Part shown: piece after piece, positions 15,242 to 22,014 of the stretch
How positions within the stretch are numbered: the stretch's first letter is position 1
How the letters are laid out: every line of letters starts with the position of its first letter
Assembly (NCBI GenBank): GCA_945907085.1
Contig: CAMDSS010000002.1
Span: forward strand, 1-27,991
DNA: 27,991 nucleotides
Origin: Cyanobium sp. NIES-981
GTDB lineage: Bacteria > Cyanobacteriota > Cyanobacteriia > PCC-6307 > Cyanobiaceae
Reading direction: 5' to 3'
Translations under genes and position numbers: made by a program
Notes under the pieces: generated by a model
Told to the model about the DNA's origin: nothing
The model's database searches: none
The model's input: only the letters and a program-made list of their open reading frames with translations

Positions 15242-15742
15242 ATGCGCGCCCTCTACCCGGGAAGCTTTGACCCCCTGACCCTCGGCCACCTGGATCTGAT
15301 TGAGCGCAGTGCCCGGCTCTTCGATGGCGTCATCGTGGCCGTTTTGCAGAATCCGAGTAAAAGTCCAGCGTTTTCCCTCGATCAAAGGCTTCACCAAATC
15401 CGGCAGGCCACCGCCCATTTGGCCGGCCCCCAAGGGGCAACCATCGAGGTGGGCAGTTTCGATGGACTCAGCGTGGATTACGCCCGGCAGTGCGGGGCAG
15501 AGGTGATTTTGCGCGGCTTGAGGGCCATGAGCGACTTTGAATTCGAACTCCAGATCGCTCACACCAACAAGAGCCTGGCCCCCCAAGTGGAAACCCTGTT
15601 TCTCGCCACGGCTGTACACCACAGCTTTCTGAGCAGTTCGGTGGTGAAGGAGGTGGCTCGCTTTGGTGGCGACGTCCGTCACATGGTCCCAACGGGAGTG
15701 GCGGACGACCTCTCCAGGCTTTTTAATCGGAGCTCTCCCTAA
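15242..15742 (+). CDS. coaD: Phosphopantetheine adenylyltransferase
   Basis: CoaD joins ATP and 4'-phosphopantetheine to give dephospho-CoA, the penultimate step of coenzyme A synthesis. The 166-residue protein is standard length. The nucleotidyltransferase motif is in YPGSFDPLTLGH (5-16), with the T-x-G-H tetrapeptide at 13-16. The VAVLQNPSKSP segment follows, then GADVILRGLR-like sequence (here GAEVILRGLRAMSDFEFE), and the second ATP-binding motif LSSSVVKEVA lies near the end. It starts at ATG 15242 with an AAGG ribosome site. It is followed after seven bases by the coiled-coil gene, so the two are probably cotranscribed. Confidence 0.97.
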   Translation: MRALYPGSFDPLTLGHLDLIERSARLFDGVIVAVLQNPSKSPAFSLDQRLHQIRQATAHLAGPQGATIEVGSFDGLSVDYARQCGAEVILRGLRAMSDFEFELQIAHTNKSLAPQVETLFLATAVHHSFLSSSVVKEVARFGGDVRHMVPTGVADDLSRLFNRSSP

Positions 15743-15749
15743 GGCAGTC

Positions 15750-16640
15750 ATGGCTGAGGCCGCAATCACCGTGCTCAACCAGCTGGATCAGTTGGAGGAG
15801 GTGGTGCTGGAAGGCAGCCGCATCCCTTTTAGCGGTGGCCGGTTGGTGAATGAGCAGGACGCCATCGAGGTGATGGATGCCCTCAGGGACTGCTTGCCCG
15901 ATCAGCTCCAGCTCGCCGTTGATCTGATCCGTCAACGGGAGGAGTACATCGGCAAGGCGAAGAACCAGGCCGATGAAATCGTCGCCACCGCCAGGCGCGA
16001 ACGGGACCAGCTGATCAGCAGTGCCTCGATCCGCCAGGAAGCCGAGCGCCAGGTGGCTGAACTCCGCGAGCAAGCCCGGCTCCAATGCGAGCAGGTTTTG
16101 TCCCAGGCCCGTCAGCAGGTTGCCAAAGCTGAGCAGGAGCAGCAATCCCGGTTGGCCCAGATGGAGCAGCAGTTCGCCTTGCGGCGCCAGCAATTGGAGC
16201 AGGAGGCGGCCGACCGCAACCAGCAGCTGGTGGCCCAGCACGAGCGGGCCCGGCAGCAAGCCATGACCGAAATCGACCAAATCCGCCAGGAGGGATTGCG
16301 GCTGCAGCGGGATAGCCAGGCTGAGGCCGAGCGGCTCCATAGCGATGCCCTGCAGTTCCGCCAACAAATCCAGCAGCAATCCGATGCCCTGGTGGCGCGT
16401 AGCCGCCAGGAAGCCGCCACGATTAGTGAGGGTGCCAATCGCTATGCCGAGCAGGTGCTCGGTGAGTTAGAGGGTCGACTCCAGGAGATGGCCCAGGTGG
16501 TGCTGGGCGGCCGCCACGAATTGGTCCGCCTCCAGAACCCTGAAGCCGTCACCCAACGGCGCCCTTCCGATGCCCGGCAGGGCCCTAAACCCTCGAGGCG
16601 CAGTCGCCTCGTGAACGGCCTGCGGGATCTGGCGGGCTGA
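15750..16640 (+). CDS. Long coiled-coil protein, DivIVA/Cdv3-like
   Basis: The 296-residue protein has a short globular start, a long charged coiled coil rich in Gln, Glu and Arg (about 60-265), and a basic tail ending RSRLVNGLRDLAG. The N-terminal block LEEVVLEGSRIPFSGGRLVNE (about 15-35) looks conserved and functional. No transmembrane segment is present. This layout matches the DivIVA-like Cdv3 division proteins of cyanobacteria; a role in septum placement is inference from fold type only, and ATP-synthase-b-like coiled coils are an alternative explanation for similarity. ATG 15750 has an AAGG site five bases upstream (inside the coaD stop); the longer open frame from 15663 overlaps coaD and is rejected. 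Confidence 0.75.
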   Translation: MAEAAITVLNQLDQLEEVVLEGSRIPFSGGRLVNEQDAIEVMDALRDCLPDQLQLAVDLIRQREEYIGKAKNQADEIVATARRERDQLISSASIRQEAERQVAELREQARLQCEQVLSQARQQVAKAEQEQQSRLAQMEQQFALRRQQLEQEAADRNQQLVAQHERARQQAMTEIDQIRQEGLRLQRDSQAEAERLHSDALQFRQQIQQQSDALVARSRQEAATISEGANRYAEQVLGELEGRLQEMAQVVLGGRHELVRLQNPEAVTQRRPSDARQGPKPSRRSRLVNGLRDLAG

Positions 16641-16656
16641 GGGTTGTCCGCAGGCC
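16617..16656. terminator. Inverted repeat between cdv3-like gene and dacB
   Basis: GGCCTGCGG (16617-16625) and CCGCAGGCC (16648-16656) are a perfect nine-base inverted repeat with a 22-base loop. It spans the stop of the coiled-coil gene and lies just after the dacB stop on the other strand. There is no T-tract on either side, so bidirectional termination is only a suggestion. Confidence 0.3.
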
Positions 16657-16658
16657 CC

Positions 16659-17993
16659 TCACCCCCTGGGACAGAGCTCCACTTTCATCACGGCCATCAG
16701 CACCTGGCCAATCGTGGTATTTGGGGAACCAGCCCCATTGCTGATCGCACTCACAAACCGGGGCCCGTCAACCGTATCCAGAACCCCACTGATGGCTCGC
16801 ACGCCGGAAATCGTGCCTGTTTTGCCATGGAACTGGCCCTCCAGCGGGGTGCCTCTGTACAGATTCCGCAGGGTTCCCCTTTGGCCCGCAATGGCCATGG
16901 AGGCCCAGTAGTTGCGGGCGTAGGGGTGTTGACTCATCCTTAGCAGCAGGCTGGTCAGTAGCCGACTCGTGACCCGGTTGTCGCGACCGAGCCCACTGCC
17001 ATCGGCCACATACACCCCCTGCATGGGCAAACCCTGCTGGGCGAGCCAGAGCATGGTGCGTCGGCGGGCCTCCGCCAGGTCCCAAGTGCCGGCTGCTTGT
17101 CTCAACAGCACCTCGGTCGTGAAGTTGTGGCTTTCGCTGTTCGCCAAGCTCAACAGGTTGTGCATGGGAGCTGAGTTTTCCTCATGCAGCAACACAGCTG
17201 TTGAGGGCATGGCTTGGCGGGCTGATACCACGCTGAGTTGAACCCTGGTGCCGCCCTGCTTGGCGAGGGTTTTCTGCATCAAATTTTGCAGCCGAGCAGG
17301 GGGATTCAAGACAGCATCATTGATGGCATTGCTGGTGATCGCCAACCGGGTAATCGGGGCGCCATAGGCGGCGTAGCGATCATCGAGATGCCAGGCCTGG
17401 GGCCACCAGGCCTGGGCGGGTTCCTCCATCAGTTCAAGCTTCACCAGGGACGGCAACGTGCCATTGCCATCAACCCCACCCGCGCCTCCGCTGCCGAGGG
17501 CCAAGCGCGCGAAGCGTTGCAGCTGGGGCAGGGCTAGATCGGGATCTCCCTCACCGGTCATCCGGTAGGTGCCATCCGTGAGTCGCCAAAGCTGGGTTTT
17601 GAGGCGGTAATCCGGGCCTAACTGATCCAGGGCAAAGGCCGTACTAATCAGTTTCTCATTGGATGCGGGCAGCCTGGATCGCTGGCCGTTGATATCGGCC
17701 AGTAGGCGGCCCTGGGGATCGGCAACGGTGATGCTCCAAACAGGGAGCTCGGACCCCACCGCCGCCAACAGGCGCTGCTGCAAAAACGGACAGCTGACCT
17801 GCTCCTGGAGGAGTGGCAGGCCAAGGGGCGGTGGCGGAGCAGGCAGGGATGCCAGGGGTACCGCCCGCTCCTCGGTTTGGGCACCAGCAGGCCCTGGCTG
17901 GACCAGAGCTGAAGCTGCCGCGAGCAGTACCGGAACACCCAAGGCAAAGGGCAGGGCCCTGTGGGCAAAGGGCAGGGCCCTGTGGTGGGTCAT
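16659..17993 (-). CDS. dacB: D-alanyl-D-alanine carboxypeptidase/endopeptidase (PBP4 type)
   Basis: This class C low-molecular-mass penicillin-binding protein trims or cleaves peptidoglycan crosslinks in the periplasm. The three active-site motifs are present: S-x-x-K as Ser111-Asn-Glu-Lys114, S-x-N as Ser288-His-Asn290, and Lys391-Thr-Gly393 (GKTGTISG). The 444 residues fit the family. A signal peptide spans about 1-39, with the hydrophobic core at 13-31 and a likely AGA cleavage. Oddly, the signal peptide contains a perfect 21-base duplication (HRALPFA twice, residues 4-17). The next 25 residues are Pro-rich. The gene starts two bases after the end of the DUF4330 gene, so it belongs to the dapF run. 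Confidence 0.95.
   Translation of the reverse strand: MTHHRALPFAHRALPFALGVPVLLAAASALVQPGPAGAQTEERAVPLASLPAPPPPLGLPLLQEQVSCPFLQQRLLAAVGSELPVWSITVADPQGRLLADINGQRSRLPASNEKLISTAFALDQLGPDYRLKTQLWRLTDGTYRMTGEGDPDLALPQLQRFARLALGSGGAGGVDGNGTLPSLVKLELMEEPAQAWWPQAWHLDDRYAAYGAPITRLAITSNAINDAVLNPPARLQNLMQKTLAKQGGTRVQLSVVSARQAMPSTAVLLHEENSAPMHNLLSLANSESHNFTTEVLLRQAAGTWDLAEARRRTMLWLAQQGLPMQGVYVADGSGLGRDNRVTSRLLTSLLLRMSQHPYARNYWASMAIAGQRGTLRNLYRGTPLEGQFHGKTGTISGVRAISGVLDTVDGPRFVSAISNGAGSPNTTIGQVLMAVMKVELCPRG
17943..17984 (-). repeat. Perfect 21-nt tandem duplication in dacB signal peptide
   Basis: Two identical 21-base units, 17943-17963 and 17964-17984, lie head to tail. They are in frame and encode HRALPFA twice at residues 4-17, adding one extra positively charged segment and part of the hydrophobic core. 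Confidence 0.95.
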
Positions 17994-17994
17994 A

Positions 17995-18534
17995 TCAGCT
18001 GTTTTGAACCTTGAGGTTTGTGACGGTGCCCGTAATCCGGAAACTGTTGCCTTCGATTTCTACGGGAGTGCCGATTTTTAAATTTTGGTTGCCAAAGACA
18101 ACGCCGCCACCGCGTTTGCGGCCCTGGCCTTCGAGCACAAAACGGGCGTCCAGGGTTGCCAGGTATTTCTGGTTGGGATCCACGGCTGTGACGACCGTGC
18201 CATTGGGCTGCACCGCACTCAACAGTCTGGGAAGGGGGATCACCTGCTGGATCGCCACGGAGCCGTGGGGTTGGTTGCGAATCACAATTGCCACCTTGCC
18301 CTCCTCACGAGCTTGCTCCAGTAAGGCTGTGGGGTTGGCCACCGGAATCCCGCGCACGTCCACGCTCACGATCACCGGCGTGAGGGCGCCGGTGGCCTTG
18401 GCGACGCTGGTGCTCAGCTTGGGACTCCAGATCACGCCCCCCGCTGCCAGGACCACCGCCAGGGCTGCGCCCAGGTCAACCAAGCCCCAGGAACGACCGG
18501 GGGTTGGGGGCGCAGGGTTGCTCTCGGGAGCCAT
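17995..18534 (-). CDS. DUF4330 domain protein, membrane anchored
   Basis: This 179-residue protein has a short proline-rich cytoplasmic start, one transmembrane segment (about 17-36, GLVDLGAALAVVLAAGGVIW), and a beta-rich periplasmic or lumenal region. The region includes VIVSVDVRGIPVANP, the VIPLPRLLSAVQPNGTVV segment, and the end VFGNQNLKIGTPVEIEGNSFRITGTV, which is typical of DUF4330. No enzyme motif is visible, and the family has no established function. It lies one base upstream of dacB, suggesting cotranscription and possibly an envelope role. Confidence 0.85.
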   Translation of the reverse strand: MAPESNPAPPTPGRSWGLVDLGAALAVVLAAGGVIWSPKLSTSVAKATGALTPVIVSVDVRGIPVANPTALLEQAREEGKVAIVIRNQPHGSVAIQQVIPLPRLLSAVQPNGTVVTAVDPNQKYLATLDARFVLEGQGRKRGGGVVFGNQNLKIGTPVEIEGNSFRITGTVTNLKVQNS

Positions 18535-18588
18535 GCAGGAAGGTGCGTTTCGCGCAGTTTACGGAGCATGGCCAGGGGGCCCAAGCCC

Positions 18589-19293
18589 CTAGCTGCGCAG
18601 CCCTTCGATGAAGGCATCCACCATCTTCAAATTGCCACCCACACCCAAGCCATCACTCCCAGCTAGGGCTAGGGCCTGCTGCTCCGCATCGGGCTTCTGC
18701 TCAAAGCTTTCGACCAATCGATAGCCATCGGTGTCCTGGCGGTAGAGCTCCCAGCTACCCGGGAAGGCCCGCCGCAGGGCGCTGCCATCCAGGGGAATCA
18801 GGCTGTAGGCCGCCTGCCATTGGGAGAGAAAACCCCTGCGACGCTGCCGGGCCACGCTGCCAATCCCCACCGCCGCATCTTCCAAGGCCCCATTGATGAC
18901 CACCACCGCTCCAAGGTGCTGACCGCACACCGACTCGAAATCGTCGTAGTCGGACTGGGACGGGCCAATCGCCAAAAGCACCCCCCGGCTGGGACCATCC
19001 GATTGCACGCGCATGTGGCCGCGCAAATCAGAACAGAGGGGCGCCAGTTCTGGGGCATCCCGCTTGGCTAGGGCACAGGCCCCTGCATCGGGGAACAACA
19101 CCTTCAGGGCTTGGTCGCCCATGGGACCTGCCGAGCCAAGCAACGCTTCACTGAAGCGCAACACCACCGGTAGCAAACGCAAGCCTTCAAAGCGCCAATC
19201 CACGGTCCACCGCCCCTTGGGTTCCGCCCCAAGGGCTGCAACCACCGCTGCTAGCGCCTGGGCCTCAGCCGCCCGTAAATCAGCTGGGAGCAT
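18589..19293 (-). CDS. DUF1995 family protein
   Basis: This 234-residue protein matches the DUF1995 family shared by cyanobacteria and chloroplasts (related to plant LPA3-type proteins). Visible blocks are the N-terminal LPADLRAAEAQALAAV helix, a WTVDWRFEGLRLLPVVLRF strand-helix, the central GVLLAIGPSQSDYDDFESVC segment with VVVINGALEDAAVG, and the basic stretch ARQRRRGFLSQWQAAY followed by PGSWELYRQDTDGYRLVESF. There is no signal peptide. ATG 19293 is preferred to TTG 19296. Some family members are linked with photosynthetic assembly in plants, but the role here is unknown. It lies 40 bases after the cysteine desulfurase gene and 54 before DUF4330. Confidence 0.85.
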   Translation of the reverse strand: MLPADLRAAEAQALAAVVAALGAEPKGRWTVDWRFEGLRLLPVVLRFSEALLGSAGPMGDQALKVLFPDAGACALAKRDAPELAPLCSDLRGHMRVQSDGPSRGVLLAIGPSQSDYDDFESVCGQHLGAVVVINGALEDAAVGIGSVARQRRRGFLSQWQAAYSLIPLDGSALRRAFPGSWELYRQDTDGYRLVESFEQKPDAEQQALALAGSDGLGVGGNLKMVDAFIEGLRS

Positions 19294-19333
19294 CAACCCA
19301 TCTCAGATCGACCGACCCTAGGCAGGGGCGGAT

Positions 19334-20551
19334 TCAGCCCACGGGCTCCCCGGCGATCACCCGCAGTTTTCCGCGTTCCACGGCCCCTGGCACCCCTTCG
19401 AGATCCCTAGCCGTGTGCCAGTGCCCGAGGCTGATCCGTAGGCCGCTGGCCGCTATGGGGTCGGGATAGCCCATGGCCTGCAGGATCGGGCTTGGTGCCA
19501 TGCCCCAGGGATTGGCCCCCCGACCGCTGCTGCAGGCCGAACCACTGCTCACGGCGTAGCCCTGCTGCCAGATGGTTTGAACCAGGCGCCGACCAGAGAT
19601 GGGTTTTCCCCCTGGAGCTGCAATCAACAGGCTGATGTGGTGGGGTAAGCGCTTTGGGGCCGCTGGATCCTGGGGATCGGGGCCACTGAGCTCGACCCCT
19701 GGCAACAGGAGCAGGCGGTCCAGCAGGCCATCGCGGAGATCGGCCACCGGATCGCGACCCCCATGGGCCAACAGACGGCCATGGCAGAGGTCCAAGGCCT
19801 TGGCCAATCCGGCCACCAGGGCCACGGGTTCGGTGCCGCCCCGGCGGCCCGATTCCTGGCCCCCTCCCCCAATGAAGGGTTTGAGCTTGAGATCGGAGCG
19901 CACCAACAGGGCGCCTACCCCCCTCGGCCCCTGGAGTTTGTGACCAGCCAGGCTCAACAGATCGATCGGAAGCTGGTTGAAATCCACCGGCTGATGGCCC
20001 ACCACCTGCACGGCATCCACGTGCAAAAGAACGCCAGCCTCCCGGCAGCGCCGGCCAATGGCCTCGATGGGTTGGAGGGTGCCCACCTCACTTTGGCCCC
20101 AGATCAACGACAGCAGTCGGGTCGGTGGTTTGAGCAGAGACTCCAAGGCCTCCAGGTCGACCACTCCCAGGTGATCGACGGGGCAGCGCTCCACTTGCCA
20201 CCCCCCCCGTTGCAACTGGGCGGCGGCAGCCACCGTGGCCGGATGTTCCACCGAAGAGATCACCAGGCGCCCCGGCGGGCCGTCGGCTGCAACCCCCAGC
20301 AGGGCCATGTGGATCGACTCGGTGCCGCCCGAGCTCAGGATCACCTGGTTCGAGCTGCAGCCCAGGACTTCGGCAATCCGTTGGCGGGATCGCTCAAGCC
20401 GCTCGGCGGCCGCCAAGCCGAAGCCATGCAGGCTGGAGGGGTTGGCCCAGGCCTCGCCATGGACCGCGGCCATCACGTCCAGCACTTCAGGAGCTGGCGG
20501 CGTGGTGGCACAGGAATCCAGATAGATCTGGGGGGGCAACGGCGCTCTCAT
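19334..20551 (-). CDS. Cysteine desulfurase (IscS/NifS-like)
   Basis: This PLP enzyme takes sulfur from cysteine for Fe-S clusters and other thiolated products. The 405-residue protein shows LDSCATTPPAPEV at 11-23, NPSSLHGFG at 37-45, SSGGTESIHMA at 73-83, SSVEHPA (His103), DAVQVVGH (179-186), the PLP lysine Lys205 in LAGHKLQGP, GGGGQESGRRGGTE (228-241), and the persulfide cysteine Cys340 in SSGSACSSG. The C-terminal GLRISLGHWHTARDL is also typical. It reads as an IscS/NifS-type (class I) enzyme rather than SufS. ATG 20551 overlaps the dapF stop by four bases (ATGA). Longer starts to 20731 would read through dapF coding sequence and are rejected. Confidence 0.95.
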   Translation of the reverse strand: MRAPLPPQIYLDSCATTPPAPEVLDVMAAVHGEAWANPSSLHGFGLAAAERLERSRQRIAEVLGCSSNQVILSSGGTESIHMALLGVAADGPPGRLVISSVEHPATVAAAAQLQRGGWQVERCPVDHLGVVDLEALESLLKPPTRLLSLIWGQSEVGTLQPIEAIGRRCREAGVLLHVDAVQVVGHQPVDFNQLPIDLLSLAGHKLQGPRGVGALLVRSDLKLKPFIGGGGQESGRRGGTEPVALVAGLAKALDLCHGRLLAHGGRDPVADLRDGLLDRLLLLPGVELSGPDPQDPAAPKRLPHHISLLIAAPGGKPISGRRLVQTIWQQGYAVSSGSACSSGRGANPWGMAPSPILQAMGYPDPIAASGLRISLGHWHTARDLEGVPGAVERGKLRVIAGEPVG

Positions 20552-21666
20552 GCTTGCCGACCCGGATCCGGCTGGAACCGCGCCCGGGTGCGGGCTTCCA
20601 AGGAACTGGTAGCCAGGTTGACCAGATCGTCCAAGGAACTGGTGTTTAAGAGTGCAGCCACCCGGGCTCTGGCCTCGGCCGATGGACAGGCCTCGGGGCG
20701 CTGGCAGCCTGTGGTGCAGGCCGTCGCGCAATCAATGGCGACCCCGCCGCTGGTAGGAGGTTGTGCGTCTTCTAATGGCATTGAAGGCTCGGCGCCCCAC
20801 AGGTCAGGGCTGACCACCCCATCAAAAACCGCCACCGCAGGCCCTGTCATGAACACGTGGCCCGTGGCTGCATCCCAGGCAATGTCAAGCGGACCGCCGG
20901 GCAGGTCCAGCTGGGCCTGGCGCTCGGCGATGCCCAGGCTGTGGCAGACCACCAAGGTGGCGCAAGCCCCCGTTCCGCAGGCCAGGGTGGGTCCGGCCCC
21001 CCGTTCCCACACCCGCATCACCAGGTGGCGGGGGGTGAAGGCTTGAACAAAGTGCACGTTGGTCTTGGCCGGGAAGGCTGGATGGACCTCCAGTGCTGCC
21101 CCAAAACGCTCCAAATCAATGGCCTGCACATCAGCCACGGGGATCACCACATGGGGATTTCCCATGCCTGCGGCGCCCACGACAAAGACCTCCCCTTCCG
21201 CCACCAATTCCCCCTGGGGGATCCCTGAATCGCCCATCTCCAGGGTGGTCGGCACGCTGGCCGGCTCCAGGAACGGAGGGCCCATGTCCACCCGGATGAC
21301 GCCGCCCGCTTCCAGCCGCGGAATGATGCGGCCGGCCAGGGTTTCGATCTGCCATTCCCGCCCCGGTTGATCCCCATCGCTGTCGGCCAAAAACTTCGCC
21401 AAGCAACGAATGCCGTTGCCGCACATTTCGGGCTCCGTGCCATCGGCGTTGAAGATCCGCATGCGCAGCTCTCCCCTTTCCCGGGGGGGCAGGGCCAGGA
21501 TCACCCCATCGCCGCCCACACCAAAGCGGCGGTCACAGAGCCGCTGAATCCGGCCAGGGGTGAGCTCAAAGCAGAACGCAGTGCTGGCTGCATCGCGGCC
21601 ATCAAGCATCAGGAAATCGTTTCCCAGGCCTTGGTATTTGCTGAACTGCAGCACGATGGGAGGCAA
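20548..21666 (-). CDS. dapF: Diaminopimelate epimerase with C-terminal extension
   Basis: DapF converts LL- to meso-diaminopimelate, the last step before lysine and the crosslinking residue of peptidoglycan. Catalytic cysteines are Cys82 (EMCGNGIRC) and Cys230 (LACGTGAC), with the NDF and GGDG motifs at 16-18 and 51-54 and MGNPH at 168-172. The 372 residues exceed the usual 275-285: after the normal end (FDG, about 283) there are about 90 extra residues with four cysteines (313, 317, 321, 327) and a partly repeated tail. The start is TTG 21666 or GTG 21654, just before the LQFSKYQGLGNDF family start, only 20 bases from the hfq ATG on the other strand. The epimerase call is certain; the tail function is unknown. 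Confidence 0.96.
   Translation of the reverse strand: MPPIVLQFSKYQGLGNDFLMLDGRDAASTAFCFELTPGRIQRLCDRRFGVGGDGVILALPPRERGELRMRIFNADGTEPEMCGNGIRCLAKFLADSDGDQPGREWQIETLAGRIIPRLEAGGVIRVDMGPPFLEPASVPTTLEMGDSGIPQGELVAEGEVFVVGAAGMGNPHVVIPVADVQAIDLERFGAALEVHPAFPAKTNVHFVQAFTPRHLVMRVWERGAGPTLACGTGACATLVVCHSLGIAERQAQLDLPGGPLDIAWDAATGHVFMTGPAVAVFDGVVSPDLWGAEPSMPLEDAQPPTSGGVAIDCATACTTGCQRPEACPSAEARARVAALLNTSSLDDLVNLATSSLEARTRARFQPDPGRQA
20597..20643 (-). repeat. 14-nt direct repeat, 33-nt period, in dapF tail
   Basis: An identical 14-base segment occurs at 20597-20610 and 20630-20643, 33 bases apart, so in frame. It encodes TSSL twice, as the start of TSSLDDLVNLA and TSSLEAR, within the DapF C-terminal extension. 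Confidence 0.85.
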
Positions 21667-21686
21667 TAGATCGGTGGTCGAATCCT

Positions 21687-21926
21687 ATGCAGAGCTTTTT
21701 TGAGCGGCGTCCCCCGGCCCTCGATACCGACCAGCCCAGCACCCGCCATCTCCAAGATCTGATTCGGCGCCAAACCCTTGTGGCGATTCAGGTCCTTGGC
21801 CACAACGAACTCGAAGGCACCATCCAATGGCAAGACACGGATTATTTGGCCTTGAACCCGGGGGAAGGTCGTCCCCTCACGTTGATACGGCGTTCTAGTG
21901 CCTCAATCATTCGCCCCCTGGTCTGA
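21687..21926 (+). CDS. hfq: Cyanobacterial Hfq homolog
   Basis: Hfq forms a hexamer of Sm-fold subunits. In most bacteria it pairs small RNAs with targets; the cyanobacterial branch is diverged, and the Synechocystis member acts in motility through the pilus ATPase PilB. The 79-residue product has the features of that branch: a PSTRHLQDLIRR helix (about 17-28), the Sm1 region VAIQVLGHNELEGTIQWQDTD (32-52), and a terminal strand region LIRRSSASIIRP (66-77) in place of the proteobacterial Sm2 KHAI motif. The ATG at 21687 is only 20 bases from the divergent dapF start, and I see no good ribosome site (GGGAGG is 24 bases away). The neighbourhood dapF-hfq-leuS supports the call. Confidence 0.85.
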   Translation: MQSFFERRPPALDTDQPSTRHLQDLIRRQTLVAIQVLGHNELEGTIQWQDTDYLALNPGEGRPLTLIRRSSASIIRPLV

Positions 21927-22014
21927 AGTAAGCCCCAATCAGCGTGACCTTCTGTGGCACGATCACAACCAAACCATCGGCCTGACTGGCGGGGCCGGCC
22001 CTTGAGAGCCTGAA

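Noticed and set aside
19763..21046. A 427-residue plus-strand frame opposite the cysteine desulfurase and dapF
   Set aside because: It spans two real minus-strand genes. Its His/Gln-rich composition is typical of an antisense shadow in GC-rich DNA.
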